Assembly: GCA_017542145.1 (NCBI GenBank)
Contig: JAFXXQ010000023.1
Location: 206,655 to 270,654 of the forward strand
Length of the DNA: 64,000 nucleotides
DNA from: Bacteroidaceae bacterium
Lineage (GTDB): Bacteria; Bacteroidota; Bacteroidia; Bacteroidales; Bacteroidaceae
Direction: 5' to 3'
The notes under the pieces are model-generated. The model saw only the letters and a program-made list of their open reading frames with translations, was not told where the DNA came from and ran no database searches. Within the stretch, counting starts at the first letter, position 1; each line of letters starts with the position of its first letter. A program made the translations under genes and the position numbers. Shown here one piece after another: positions 1 through 8,734 of this stretch.

Positions 1-1137
1 GCTACCCATCTGCATCTTGCCTGGGACAGAGCCGTCCTGAAAGTTTCCGAGCATTGTCGCAACGACTTCGTTGGCGCTGGGGTTAAGGTTGTAAATTATA
101 GTTTTTGCAAGGCGGTCCCTATCGTTGAGCCGGTTGAAAAAGCGGCTCATAGCTTTGGCGGTGTTGAATTCGCCGATACTGTCGAAGCCTGTGTCGGGTC
201 CGAGGAGGCGAAACATCTTGGAATTGTTGTCGCGGATAGCGCCATAATGGAACTGCTGCGTCCAACCCGTTTCGGCATCCATGACCCCAAATTCCACAAG
301 CATGGCGCTCTTGAAGGTACGGATTTCGGTTGGTGTGAGGGGGGTGCCTCCATATACCTTATTAAATATTGCGTTGATTTCGGCATCGGTATAGTCTTCG
401 GCATAGAATTCCTCGATTCCATGGTCGCTGAGACGGCAACCGTGTTCGGCAAAGAAGGCGTGGCGGATGCGAAGGGCGTCAATGACATCGGCAAACGTGG
501 AGATGGTTACGCCGCTGACTTGGGAGAGCCGTTCAATATAAGCGCGGAAAGTTGTAGGATTCTCTACCGCCATTGCCTTATCGGGGCGCCAAGTGGGGAG
601 CATGCGGACTTCGAAGCCGCTTTCGCGTGTCATGCGATGCCAACGCAGGTCGTCGACAGGATCGTCGGTTGTGCAGACGACTTCCACACCGTAGTGGCGC
701 ATGAGGCCCCGTGCGGTGTAGCCAGGTTGACGAAGTTTGTCGTTACATTCGTCAAAAATCTCGCGGGCCGTCGTGGGATTGAGTATTTTGTTGATGCCGA
801 AGGCTGTCTTCAACTCAAGGTGAGTCCAATGGTATAGGGGGTTGCGGAAGGTGTAGGGGACTGTTTCGGCCCATTTCTCGAACTTTTCCCAGTCGGAGGT
901 GTCGGTGCCGGTGCAGTAGCGTTCGGGGACCCCATTGCTGCGCATGGCGCGCCATTTGTAGTGGTCTCCGCCAAGCCAGAGCTCAGTGATGCTGCGGAAC
1001 TGATGGTCTTCGGCTACCATCTGCGGAACGAGGTGGCAGTGATAGTCGATGATAGGCATCTTCTTCGCGTGGTTGTGATAGAGGTGTTGGGCTGTCTCGG
1101 TAGTGAGGAGGAAGTTTTCGTCCATAAAAGCTTTCAT
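1..1137 (-). CDS. uxaC: uronate isomerase (glucuronate isomerase), 3' end cut off
   Basis: Isomerises D-glucuronate to fructuronate and D-galacturonate to tagaturonate, the first cytoplasmic step of hexuronate breakdown. The reverse strand reads MKAFMDENFLLTTETAQHLY at the N-terminus, followed by the metal-binding IDYHCHL motif at about residues 29-35, then KWRAMRSNGVPERYCTG and TDDPVDDLRWH, all characteristic of the UxaC amidohydrolase-fold family. The frame is open to base 1, giving 379 codons of a protein usually near 470 residues, so the C-terminus lies outside the window. The start ATG is at 1137; an in-frame ATG four codons later is an alternative. A Bacteroidetes-type -7 box lies about 30 bp upstream and is back to back with the promoter of the Gfo/Idh gene. 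Identification is secure. Confidence 0.95.
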   Translation of the reverse strand, partial: MKAFMDENFLLTTETAQHLYHNHAKKMPIIDYHCHLVPQMVAEDHQFRSITELWLGGDHYKWRAMRSNGVPERYCTGTDTSDWEKFEKWAETVPYTFRNPLYHWTHLELKTAFGINKILNPTTAREIFDECNDKLRQPGYTARGLMRHYGVEVVCTTDDPVDDLRWHRMTRESGFEVRMLPTWRPDKAMAVENPTTFRAYIERLSQVSGVTISTFADVIDALRIRHAFFAEHGCRLSDHGIEEFYAEDYTDAEINAIFNKVYGGTPLTPTEIRTFKSAMLVEFGVMDAETGWTQQFHYGAIRDNNSKMFRLLGPDTGFDSIGEFNTAKAMSRFFNRLNDRDRLAKTIIYNLNPSANEVVATMLGNFQDGSVPGKMQMGS

Positions 1138-1165
1138 ACGGAGTAGAGTTTTTATTATTTTGCGA

Positions 1166-1197
1166 CGAAAGTAGTGCTTTTTTTTGAAATTACCAAA
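1166..1197 (-). promoter_or_regulatory. predicted promoter of uxaC
   Basis: On the minus strand TTTGG (1193-1197) and TACTTTCG (1166-1173) are about 20 bp apart, matching the Bacteroidetes -33/-7 pattern with one deviation (C for T in TTTG). Confidence 0.5.
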
Positions 1198-1213
1198 AAT
1201 AGCTGTAAATTTG
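1183..1213 (+). promoter_or_regulatory. predicted promoter of the Gfo/Idh-S37-patB operon
   Basis: TTTG at 1183-1186, a 19-bp spacer, then TAAATTTG at 1206-1213. It overlaps the uxaC promoter, so the two units could be co-regulated from the shared 115-bp gap. Confidence 0.6.
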
Positions 1214-1252
1214 CTCGGCATTAGCAAAAAACTAATCTTAAAATAGAACACC

Positions 1253-2632
1253 ATGGAAAGAAGAGAATTTTTGAAAGTGAGTGCGTTGGGTGCTGCTGCA
1301 GTAGCTGCACCCCTTGGTCTGATTCGTGCGGCAGAAGCCCCTTCTAATTTGCCAGAAGCTCCTTCTGTCCCGTCAGAAGCTCCTTCTGCTGCGAAGAAGT
1401 CAGCTAATGGTAAGGTGAACCTTGGGTTCATCGGTCTTGGGCAGCAGGCCATGTATCTGCTGAGCACTTTTATGGCTTTTGACGACGTGCGCGTGCTGGC
1501 AGGCTGCGATGTGTATGACATTAAGCGGGACCGCTTCGTACGCCGCGTGAAGGAGTACTATCAGGGCAAGGGCGAGAAGAAGGTGAAGGTAGATGTCTAT
1601 GAGGATTATCAGGACCTTCTGGCTCGCAAAGACATCGATGCTGTCGTCATAGCAACACCTGACCATCAGCACGCTATCATTGCTATTGCAGCTTGCAAGG
1701 CAGGCAAGGACATCTATCTTGAGAAGCCCCTGACGCTCACCATCCACGAGGGAAAACAGCTCTGCAAGGCTGTGCGAAAATACGGGCGCATTCTGCAAGT
1801 AGGCAGCCAGCAGCGCAGCAGCGGCGAATTCATTCACGCAGCCACGCTCTGCCGCGAGGGCATCATGGGAAAGATAGAAAAAATCAAGGTACACTGTGGA
1901 CGTAATAGCGTGAACCCGAAGAGCGCAGCCCCCATGCCCTGCACCTTACCGAAAATGGAGGTGCCTGCAGGCTTGAACTGGGATAAGTGGCTTGGCCCGT
2001 TGCCCACATCGATATGGTATCATTCTGACCTCGATCCCATTGTCGATGAGTCGCATGACGAGCAGCTCTGGGGCGCCTGGCGCTGGTATAAGGAGACGGG
2101 CGGAGGTCTGATGACCGACTGGGGCGCACACATGTTCGACATTGCCCAATGGGCTATCGGCAAGGACGGCAACGGAGGACCTGTGAAGATTAGTCCTGCC
2201 GGATATGGAAAATACGACGTGTTGACTTTCGAGTACGATAATGGCGTCATTGTCACCGAAGAACCCTATAACGGAGGCGAACAGGGCCTGCAAATCTATG
2301 GCGAGAACGGATGGATAAAGGTATGCCGCGGCTCGTTGAGGGCTTCTGACCCCAAGTTCGAGAAGATGGACCTCGGCGTAGAGAGCGGAGCCTACGAGGC
2401 TCAGTCGGCGCACCGTCGCATTTGGATTGATGCGGTAAAAGCACATGTCGACCCCAACTGCCCTGTCGAGACGGGACACACCTCGTGCACCGTCTGCAAC
2501 TTGGGCAATATCGCCATTGAACTGGGACGTCCTGTCGTTTGGAATCCCGTCGTGCAGAAGTTCATGAACGACCCCGATGCAACCAAGTTGATGCATTACA
2601 AGTACCGTGATGGGTATTCGATAGAAGTATAA
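1253..2632 (+). CDS. Gfo/Idh/MocA-family oxidoreductase with Tat-like signal
   Basis: NAD(P)-dependent sugar oxidoreductase family, probably exported. The N-terminus MERREFLKVSALGAAAVAAP has a Tat-like pattern (RREFLK plus a hydrophobic stretch). The Rossmann motif VNLGFIGLGQQA follows at about residues 55-66, then VVIATPDHQHA and the family signature EKPLTLTIHEGKQL, where the EKP lysine is the usual catalytic-site residue. The C-terminal half resembles the Bacteroidetes secreted Gfo/Idh group, which includes GH109-like enzymes, but I cannot assign a substrate. Between signal and domain is a linker of three PEAPS-like repeats coded by a 21-bp tandem repeat. First gene of a tight operon: 3 bp to the peptidase gene. 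Confidence 0.85.
   Translation: MERREFLKVSALGAAAVAAPLGLIRAAEAPSNLPEAPSVPSEAPSAAKKSANGKVNLGFIGLGQQAMYLLSTFMAFDDVRVLAGCDVYDIKRDRFVRRVKEYYQGKGEKKVKVDVYEDYQDLLARKDIDAVVIATPDHQHAIIAIAACKAGKDIYLEKPLTLTIHEGKQLCKAVRKYGRILQVGSQQRSSGEFIHAATLCREGIMGKIEKIKVHCGRNSVNPKSAAPMPCTLPKMEVPAGLNWDKWLGPLPTSIWYHSDLDPIVDESHDEQLWGAWRWYKETGGGLMTDWGAHMFDIAQWAIGKDGNGGPVKISPAGYGKYDVLTFEYDNGVIVTEEPYNGGEQGLQIYGENGWIKVCRGSLRASDPKFEKMDLGVESGAYEAQSAHRRIWIDAVKAHVDPNCPVETGHTSCTVCNLGNIAIELGRPVVWNPVVQKFMNDPDATKLMHYKYRDGYSIEV
1332..1394 (+). repeat. in-frame 21-bp tandem repeat, 3 units, dyad core AGAAGCTCCTTCT
   Basis: Units start at 1332, 1353 and 1374. Each begins CAGAAG(C/T) and carries the dyad AGAAG-nnn-CTTCT. The repeat sits exactly between the export signal and the catalytic domain of the Gfo/Idh protein and codes a seven-residue repeat rich in Pro, Ser, Glu and Ala. 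Same architecture as the intergenic 21/22-bp repeats elsewhere in the window. Confidence 0.85.
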
Positions 2633-2635
2633 TAT

Positions 2636-4012
2636 ATGAAGAAACCGGTCCTCTTTTTTGCGCTGCTGTTTGTAGCGCTAAGTGCTTTGGCTGATGCCCT
2701 CGACGATGCGTTGAGGGCATTGCCTGGTGTAATCCGCGTGGAAACCCTTGAGTCTGCCGACGGTGTGGCAAAGCGCCTGGTGATGTTTGAGCAACCTATC
2801 GACCCTTTGGATGCATCGATAGGTGTGTTTGAGCAGCGCCTTGTCGTGCGTCATCGCGGTTTCGACCGTCCCACTGTTATCGTCACCGAAGGATATAACA
2901 ACGAGTATGCCTTGCACCCGCGTTATACGGAGGAACTTTCCGAGCTGCTTGAGGCTAACGTGATTATGACTGAGCATCGTTTCAACGGTGCTAGCAGCCC
3001 CATTACTCAGCTAGGGCTGACGGGCAACGCAGCCTACGAAAGCGAGCTGTGGAGATATCTGACGGTGAAGAACTCCGCTTACGATTACCATCACATCCGT
3101 ACAACATTTGGAAAGATGTATAAAGGTAAATGGTTCTCAACGGGCATCAGTAAGGGAGGACAGACGGCCTTATTCTACCGCACGTTCTTCCCCGATGATG
3201 TGGTAGCCAACGTCAGCTACGTGGCTCCGCTCAACAAAGCGCTCGAAGACGGACGACACGAGGTGTTCCTTGATACCGTTGGCACATCGGAGGCCCGCGA
3301 GAAGATTCGTTACTACCAACTTACGGTGTTGCTGCACAAAGCCGAGCTCCTACCTATGCTGGAAGAATACGTGGCGTCAAAGGGCTACACGTTCCGTGTT
3401 CCCTTGGAGGAAGTGTTCGATTTGATGGTGCTTGAGTATCCTTTCGCCTTCTGGCAATGGGGCGACGACCTCGCGACGGTACCCGAGACGCGCACACGAT
3501 TAGTGCCTAAGGCGAAAAAGCGCCGTGGAAAGCCCGACGTTGAGATGGTCGTTCCAGAAGTGGGCTCTGACGAGCTCTTTCGTAGCTTGGTGGAGAAGTG
3601 CGAGCCCAATTATTTCGCGCGCCAGACACCCTACGTGCCTTTCAACGTGCAGGCCATGCGCGAAATTGGCTACTACGGCTACGACGTAGAGCCTTTCAAG
3701 GGCCTCTTCAGTCACCCGACCTACGAGGGCTATATGCGCCGCGTGATGATTCCTGAGGAACTCAACTACTTGGAATTTAAGGGAGACCTCTACGAACGAT
3801 GCTGCACATTCCTCCGTGAGAAGGATATTCCAGCCATGTTCATCTATGGTGAATGGGACCCATGGAGTGCCACGCGTGTTGTTCTTCCCTCGCCGAAAAA
3901 GAACATGCACGTCTTTATCCAGCCTGGGGGCTCGCATCGGGCACGCATTAATAATATGCCCGACGATATGCGGGAGGATATTCTATCGATATTGAATGAT
4001 TGGGTAAAATGA
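2636..4012 (+). CDS. secreted S37-family (PS-10-type) serine peptidase
   Basis: Predicted periplasmic or secreted aminopeptidase of the alpha/beta-hydrolase fold. A signal peptide (MKKPVLFFALLFVALSALADA) opens the 458-residue protein. The nucleophile is Ser172 in GISKGGQT. The probable acid is Asp408 in GEWDPWSA and the histidine His434 in GGSHRARI, in the expected order and spacing. QLGLTGNAAYESELWRYLTVKNSAYDYHH is also typical of the S37 family. The gene starts 3 bp after the oxidoreductase stop, and its own stop overlaps the patB start (ATGA), so the three are translationally linked. Peptide substrate preference cannot be read from the sequence. Confidence 0.85.
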   Translation: MKKPVLFFALLFVALSALADALDDALRALPGVIRVETLESADGVAKRLVMFEQPIDPLDASIGVFEQRLVVRHRGFDRPTVIVTEGYNNEYALHPRYTEELSELLEANVIMTEHRFNGASSPITQLGLTGNAAYESELWRYLTVKNSAYDYHHIRTTFGKMYKGKWFSTGISKGGQTALFYRTFFPDDVVANVSYVAPLNKALEDGRHEVFLDTVGTSEAREKIRYYQLTVLLHKAELLPMLEEYVASKGYTFRVPLEEVFDLMVLEYPFAFWQWGDDLATVPETRTRLVPKAKKRRGKPDVEMVVPEVGSDELFRSLVEKCEPNYFARQTPYVPFNVQAMREIGYYGYDVEPFKGLFSHPTYEGYMRRVMIPEELNYLEFKGDLYERCCTFLREKDIPAMFIYGEWDPWSATRVVLPSPKKNMHVFIQPGGSHRARINNMPDDMREDILSILNDWVK

Positions 4013-5223
4013 AATATGATTTTGATAAGGTCATAGATCGCAGGCACACCGATGCCTTGAAGATTGACTATGTGCCTGAACTGTGGAGCAGGGACGATCT
4101 GATACCCCTGTGGGTGGCTGATATGGACTTTGCTACGCCACCCTTTATTCTGGATGCACTAAAGCAGCGTTGCGAACATCCGGTACTGGGCTACACGTGC
4201 CGCGCTCGCGCATGGTACGAGGCTATCGTACGTTGGCAGCAGATTCGCTATGGGTGGGCTATTAGCGAAGAGTGGCTGAACTTCGTGTCCGGCATTGTGC
4301 CTGGCATCGCTTTCTGCATACATTGCTTCACACATCCGGGTGACAAAGTGCTCATCCAGACGCCTGTCTACCATCCCTACATCCTTGTACCAAAGAACAA
4401 TGGCAGGGTGGTAGTGGAAAACTCTTTGAAGATTGAAGATTCAATTTTGAAGAATAAGGCATTCCCTGAATCCTATTCAGCTGCAGCGATGACGATTGAC
4501 TGGGAGGATTTTGAAAGGAAAGCAGAAGGGTGTAAACTGTTCCTGCTTTGTCATCCGCATAATCCGGGAGGACGTGTATGGAATCGTGAGGAACTTGTGC
4601 GCATGGCTGAAATCTGTCGGCGCAAGGGTGTGCTGGTAGTGAGCGATGAGATTCACGCCGACCTTACGTTACATGGCTACAAACACATTCCGTTTGCTTT
4701 GTCGTGCGAGGCTGCTGCGCAGAACAGCATCACTTTTGCAAGCCCATCCAAGTCGTTCAACATGGCAGGTCTCACGAGCAGCTACGCCATCATTCCCAAT
4801 CCTAACATCCGCGCGCAATTTGCCACATTCCTTGAGAATAGCGAGCTGAATCTTGGGCATCTCTTCTCGTTCATCAGCGTAGCTGCTGCGTATAGTCATG
4901 GCACGGAATGGCTCGATCAATGTCTGGATTACATCCAGGGGAACATCGAATTTGTGGAGTGGACGTTGGCGCGCGAGATGCCGCGCATCTGCATGATTCG
5001 TCCCCAGGCATCGTATCTGATATTCCTCGACTGCCGTGCGCTGGGGCTCACGCCCGAGGCGCTCGTCCGCTTCTTTGTTGAAGAGGCGCACCTGGCACTC
5101 AACGAAGGAGCCATGTTTGGCAAGCCTGGCGAGGGATTCATGCGGCTCAATGTTGCTTCGCCTCGCTCCATCATCGCGCAAGCCATGCGCCAGCTGAAGG
5201 AGGCATACGACCGTCGTTTCTGA
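4009..5223 (+). CDS. patB: MalY/PatB-type PLP-dependent C-S lyase (cystathionine beta-lyase-like aminotransferase)
   Basis: Fold-type I PLP enzyme that cleaves the C-S bond of cystathionine or related thioethers. Diagnostic segments are LIPLWVADMDFATPPFI near the N-terminus, LLCHPHNPGGRVW, VSDEIHADL and the PLP-lysine motif SPSKSFNMAGL (Lys248). The start chosen is ATG 4009, which overlaps the upstream stop as ATGA; the longer frame would need a TTG at 4000. Oddity: between VVVEN and MTIDWEDFERKAEG (about residues 138-160) there is an insertion-like segment SLKIEDSILKNKAFPES, whose DNA carries the low-complexity TTGAAGATTGAAGATT pattern found in spacer DNA. Last gene of the operon. Confidence 0.9.
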   Translation: MKYDFDKVIDRRHTDALKIDYVPELWSRDDLIPLWVADMDFATPPFILDALKQRCEHPVLGYTCRARAWYEAIVRWQQIRYGWAISEEWLNFVSGIVPGIAFCIHCFTHPGDKVLIQTPVYHPYILVPKNNGRVVVENSLKIEDSILKNKAFPESYSAAAMTIDWEDFERKAEGCKLFLLCHPHNPGGRVWNREELVRMAEICRRKGVLVVSDEIHADLTLHGYKHIPFALSCEAAAQNSITFASPSKSFNMAGLTSSYAIIPNPNIRAQFATFLENSELNLGHLFSFISVAAAYSHGTEWLDQCLDYIQGNIEFVEWTLAREMPRICMIRPQASYLIFLDCRALGLTPEALVRFFVEEAHLALNEGAMFGKPGEGFMRLNVASPRSIIAQAMRQLKEAYDRRF

Positions 5224-5318
5224 ACAGCCGTTCGTTGATGGTTTTGCCGCAAGTATATGATGCCATGGTAATAGTTGCTTCTATGCAGAACTAAAGCTTT
5301 AAGGTGACTCAATTGTAT

Positions 5319-5381
5319 AGTACGTTGAGGTTTTATTCCAGTGCGCTAAAAAATTATTCCAGTGCGTTGAGATTTTATTCC
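5319..5381. repeat. 21-bp tandem repeat, 3 units plus a partial fourth
   Basis: Units at 5319, 5340 and 5361, each of the form AGT(A/G)CG(C/T)T...TTATTCC; a decayed fourth begins at 5382. The dyad in the core CAGTGCGTTG is weak and needs wobble pairs. It lies between the convergent patB and GH31 genes, with no promoter nearby. The rest of the 5224-5607 gap holds a possible protein remnant and a hairpin. Confidence 0.85.
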
Positions 5382-5398
5382 AGTACTTTATTTTCATG

Positions 5399-5554
5399 CT
5401 AAGACTTTCCTTGTCGATGTTGGGTCATGTAGAGGAATATGTAGGGTAGCATGGCCGAGACGTAGTTAAGGATAGAGAACGAAAAAGGTTTTACCTTTCT
5501 CCAGAAAGGATGGCTAATGGGCGAAAAACAAGGAATTCCGTCCAAATCACACTT
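5399..5554 (-). pseudogene. possible C-terminal remnant of a membrane-associated protein
   Basis: On the minus strand a 51-codon open stretch, preceded by tandem TAA stops, reads KCDLDGIPCFSPISHP, then FWRKVKPFSFSILNYV, then SAMLPYIFLYMTQHRQGKS and a TAG stop. Residue composition, a hydrophobic segment and a basic tail look protein-like rather than random. I cannot name a family, and there is no start codon of its own. It partly overlaps the hairpin at 5536-5576. Confidence 0.3.
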
Positions 5555-5576
5555 TTATTATGCAGTTTGGACGGAA
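5536..5576 (-). terminator. hairpin downstream of the GH31 gene
   Basis: Inverted repeat TTCCGTCCAAA / TTTGGACGGAA (11 bp, loop 19 nt). On the minus strand it is followed by TTCCTTGTTTTT, so it may terminate the GH31 transcript. The long loop makes this uncertain. Confidence 0.45.
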
Positions 5577-5607
5577 AGATTATGAGGCCTTGATGAGGTG
5601 GGGCAGA

Positions 5608-8559
5608 CTATTCTATCACCATTGTCTTCATGCGAAGAATGCCGTTGTACTCGTTGTCGTAGTACTCTATGCGCACGGCGTGGCGCTGGCCCTTGGTGGT
5701 GGGGATGGTGGCAAGACGGGAGGTCTCGGCATGGTCACCCCAGTCGGAGCAAAGCTCACGGCCATCAACGATGAGGCGGTAGCCGTCGTCGCCGGTGAGA
5801 GAGAAGGCCATCGTGCCGTCGGCAGGCGACGTGAGTTCGCTCTCCAGGATCATGCTCCAGCCGTCGGCCTTAACGCCGTCGCGGGGACTCTGGCTCTCGA
5901 ACATGTCGATCTTCTCCAAGTGGGCCGTTGCCACAGGGTCGCCCGTGAGGGTCTTGTTGTTGAAGTAACGGGCGGTGAACCCTGTCTTACCGTCAGCCTG
6001 ATAGGCTTCGGCGGGAACATCGGTGAGGACACTCTGAATACCCAGATGACGAACGGCGCGCTGGTAATTGTCTCCAACGCCCATCTGCTCCATCAGCACC
6101 TGATGGATGGTGCCATACTTCTGGAAGAAGCTGCTGAGCGTCTCTTCCTGCTTCTCGGGATGATAGGAGAGGCGCAGGGGCGCAGCCTCGAGGAAGCCGA
6201 AGTCGGCCGTATAGACCATTCCAGCTTCGTGCTGTTTGAAGTCGCGTACGACGGTCTGCAGATGGCGGAACTCTCCCTTCGTGCCAGCTACCAGCTCGGG
6301 CTGAGCGGGCATGACGACTTCGAGGGTGGTGGCCGTCGAGCAGTTGATCTCGCCAAGGTCGATAGTAGCCTCGAGGTTCATGCCGTCATAGGTGAAAGGC
6401 ATGGTCTTGCCTCCGCACTTGACGCTCACGGGTGCCTTCTGGCAGGGCAGGGCAATAAAGTAGTGGCGACGGGCGGGCATGTCCTTATAGCTGCCCTTGC
6501 GGACACCGATGGTGACGGAAAGCACGTCGCCCTGACGGGAGTAGGAGAGTGGCGTGAAGGCATATTCGGTAATGTAGTTACGGTCCTCGCCATTATCCTC
6601 GTAGAGCTGGAACTCTCCTTCGTCGGCACCCGGGAAGATGCGGACGGTGACGGACTGCGTGGTGCCGGAGAGGTTTTTCAGCTTACCGTAGTAGGGGAGT
6701 ATGCTTCCGGCCTTGACATAGACGGGATATTCATCCATGGTGAAACGGCGCTGGTAGGTTTTTCCGCCTTGGAGCATCTGGCCAGTCTCGTATTCGAGCC
6801 ATTGGCCGTCGGGGAGCCAAAGGTTGACGGTGGCATAGCCGTCGGCCTTGTCAACTTCCTCGGTGACAGGGGCGATGAGCATGTTGTCGCCGAACATGTA
6901 CTCCTCTTTATACTCATATGCCTCCTTAGCCTCAGGATAGTCGTAGTAGAGAGGACGGCAAAGCGAGATGCCAGTCTCATAGGTCTTGCGCGCCATGGTG
7001 TAGATGTAAGGCACGAGAGCATAGCGGCCGTTAATGACGTTTGCCAACCGTTGCTGGGTGGTCTGGTCGAATGCCCAGGGTTCCTTGTTCAGGCTAGGAT
7101 CCTTGGTGCTGTGGCTGCGGATGATGGGCAGATACTGTCCCATCTGCATGGCGCGGGTATAGAGCTGTGGTTCGACGGGGGTTCCGTAGCGATGGCTCTG
7201 GTGGCCGCCAATGTCGTGGCTCCAGTAGCCGTAGAGAACGTTAGAGGCCGTCGAATTGAAATAGGGCAGGAACTTGAGGCTTTTCCAAGTGATGTATGAG
7301 TCGCCCGAGAAACCAATCTGATAGCGGTGGTTGCCCAATCCACCCCAGCGGTGATAGAGCATAGGGCGCTTGGTGCCGCTCCGCTCCATGTCGGAGAACC
7401 AGATGTAGTTGCACCAGAACACATTGTCGAGGTTGTTGATGACACGGTCCTTCTCCCATTGCTGCCAGTCGAGCCACCAGAAGTCAACGCCTTCGTTCAT
7501 GTAGGGGTGGAGATAGGTGTCGAAGAGAGCCTTCACGTAGCGCTTGTCCGAGCCGAGCCATTCGTAGGTCTTGCCGTCGTTCTTGCCCAGACGTTGCATA
7601 AACTCGTCGTACTTCTTTTCGAAGGGACGCACACCTTGGGCAGGATGGAGGTTCATGGTGGTCTTGACACCCTGGTCGTCAAGGTATTTCAGAAACGCTT
7701 TGTAGTCGGGGAAGAGGATCTCGTTCCAGTCCCATCCCGTCCATCCTCCGCCGGCCTGTTCGCTGATGGGATGCCAGTCCATGTCTATGACCAGTACGTC
7801 AAGTGGAAGGTCGAGGCGCTGGAAGTTGCCGATGAGGTTGCGGAAGTCCTGGTCGGAGTAGCTCCAATATCGGCTCCACCAGTAACCGAAGGTGTAGCGG
7901 GGCGGCAGAGGCACTCGTCCGGCGAAGCGGGTGTAGGAGAGCAGGGCACTCTTGTAGTCGTGGCCGTAGGCCATGAAGTACCAGTCCTGCGCCCCTTCGG
8001 CGCTCTTGCGCTCGGTGACCCAGTCCCAGTCGGCAGAGCCGTCGAAGAGCAGGCTCTTGCTGTCGTCGATGAGGCTCCAACCGTCGGTGGCCAGCAGTCC
8101 GTCCTCAATGGGCATCTCGTGTTTAGGATTGCTGTACTGGTATTCGGCCCCGTCGTAGCCGTCGAGGGTGCGGTAAGTGCCCTTCAGGTTGCCCTTCTGC
8201 TGCATGCCGGGCTTCCACACAAAGGGTGTCGAGATGGCTTTCGTGCTGCTGATGGTGAGGTTGTCGCTGCTCAGCGGCGCCGTACCCTTCTTATAGACCA
8301 GCTTCAGCTTGCTGGTGCTGATGGTCACTTGGCGTGAGCCATCCTTAACCTTGCAGGGTACCTCGGGATATTCGCGGATGACGGCCATGAAGCTCTTGTT
8401 GTCAACAAACTTGCCGTCGGGGGCATACTCGAGGCGAAGAGTCCCCTCGTCAATGAGCGTGAAGCGTACGTTGCCATCCTGATAGACCACCTCGGCCCAC
8501 GCTGTCAAGCTGCACGACATCATCGCACAGCACACCATAGTTCTGAAAATTTTTCTCAT
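5608..8559 (-). CDS. secreted GH31 glycosidase (alpha-glucosidase/xylosidase type) with C-terminal PA14 domain
   Basis: Glycoside hydrolase family 31, predicted to act in the periplasm or at the cell surface on alpha-linked oligosaccharides. The start at 8559 gives a signal peptide (MRKIFRTMVCCAMMSCSLTAWA) and a 983-residue protein; the frame upstream of it is leader and promoter. Catalytic barrel segments include FGYWWSRYWSYSDQDF, DVLVIDMDWH, the nucleophile region VDFWWLDWQQW and the acid/base region GFSGDSYITW, followed by WSHDIGGHQS. The last 125 or so residues (FTARYFNNKTLTGDPV to the end) are a PA14-type carbohydrate-binding domain with TGDDGYRLIVDG. Transcribed alone from its own promoter. 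Alpha-glucosidase versus alpha-xylosidase cannot be separated here. Confidence 0.92.
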   Translation of the reverse strand: MRKIFRTMVCCAMMSCSLTAWAEVVYQDGNVRFTLIDEGTLRLEYAPDGKFVDNKSFMAVIREYPEVPCKVKDGSRQVTISTSKLKLVYKKGTAPLSSDNLTISSTKAISTPFVWKPGMQQKGNLKGTYRTLDGYDGAEYQYSNPKHEMPIEDGLLATDGWSLIDDSKSLLFDGSADWDWVTERKSAEGAQDWYFMAYGHDYKSALLSYTRFAGRVPLPPRYTFGYWWSRYWSYSDQDFRNLIGNFQRLDLPLDVLVIDMDWHPISEQAGGGWTGWDWNEILFPDYKAFLKYLDDQGVKTTMNLHPAQGVRPFEKKYDEFMQRLGKNDGKTYEWLGSDKRYVKALFDTYLHPYMNEGVDFWWLDWQQWEKDRVINNLDNVFWCNYIWFSDMERSGTKRPMLYHRWGGLGNHRYQIGFSGDSYITWKSLKFLPYFNSTASNVLYGYWSHDIGGHQSHRYGTPVEPQLYTRAMQMGQYLPIIRSHSTKDPSLNKEPWAFDQTTQQRLANVINGRYALVPYIYTMARKTYETGISLCRPLYYDYPEAKEAYEYKEEYMFGDNMLIAPVTEEVDKADGYATVNLWLPDGQWLEYETGQMLQGGKTYQRRFTMDEYPVYVKAGSILPYYGKLKNLSGTTQSVTVRIFPGADEGEFQLYEDNGEDRNYITEYAFTPLSYSRQGDVLSVTIGVRKGSYKDMPARRHYFIALPCQKAPVSVKCGGKTMPFTYDGMNLEATIDLGEINCSTATTLEVVMPAQPELVAGTKGEFRHLQTVVRDFKQHEAGMVYTADFGFLEAAPLRLSYHPEKQEETLSSFFQKYGTIHQVLMEQMGVGDNYQRAVRHLGIQSVLTDVPAEAYQADGKTGFTARYFNNKTLTGDPVATAHLEKIDMFESQSPRDGVKADGWSMILESELTSPADGTMAFSLTGDDGYRLIVDGRELCSDWGDHAETSRLATIPTTKGQRHAVRIEYYDNEYNGILRMKTMVIE

Positions 8560-8611
8560 AGCGGTTGACGTTATTATTATGTTGTTTTGTTCACAATTTC
8601 CTTTTTCGTGA

Positions 8612-8643
8612 CAAAGATAGGGTGAGCCGAGAGAAAATGCAAA
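8612..8643 (-). promoter_or_regulatory. predicted promoter of the GH31 gene
   Basis: Minus strand TTTGC (8639-8643), 19 bp, TATCTTTG (8612-8619). A close match to the Bacteroidetes consensus, leaving a leader of about 50 nt. Confidence 0.65.
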
Positions 8644-8734
8644 TTTATTTGAGTTTTTTGCGAGGCGACCCCTGTCTAAAAGCCTCCGAAGGAGGGTTAA
8701 AGTTAGTACAAGTCGTGTGATAATGCAAATTTTA

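Noticed and set aside
5560..8337. Long plus-strand open frames (5560-7299 and 7327-8337)
   Set aside because: They are antisense to the GH31 gene, which has clear catalytic motifs; the plus-strand products lack any family pattern.
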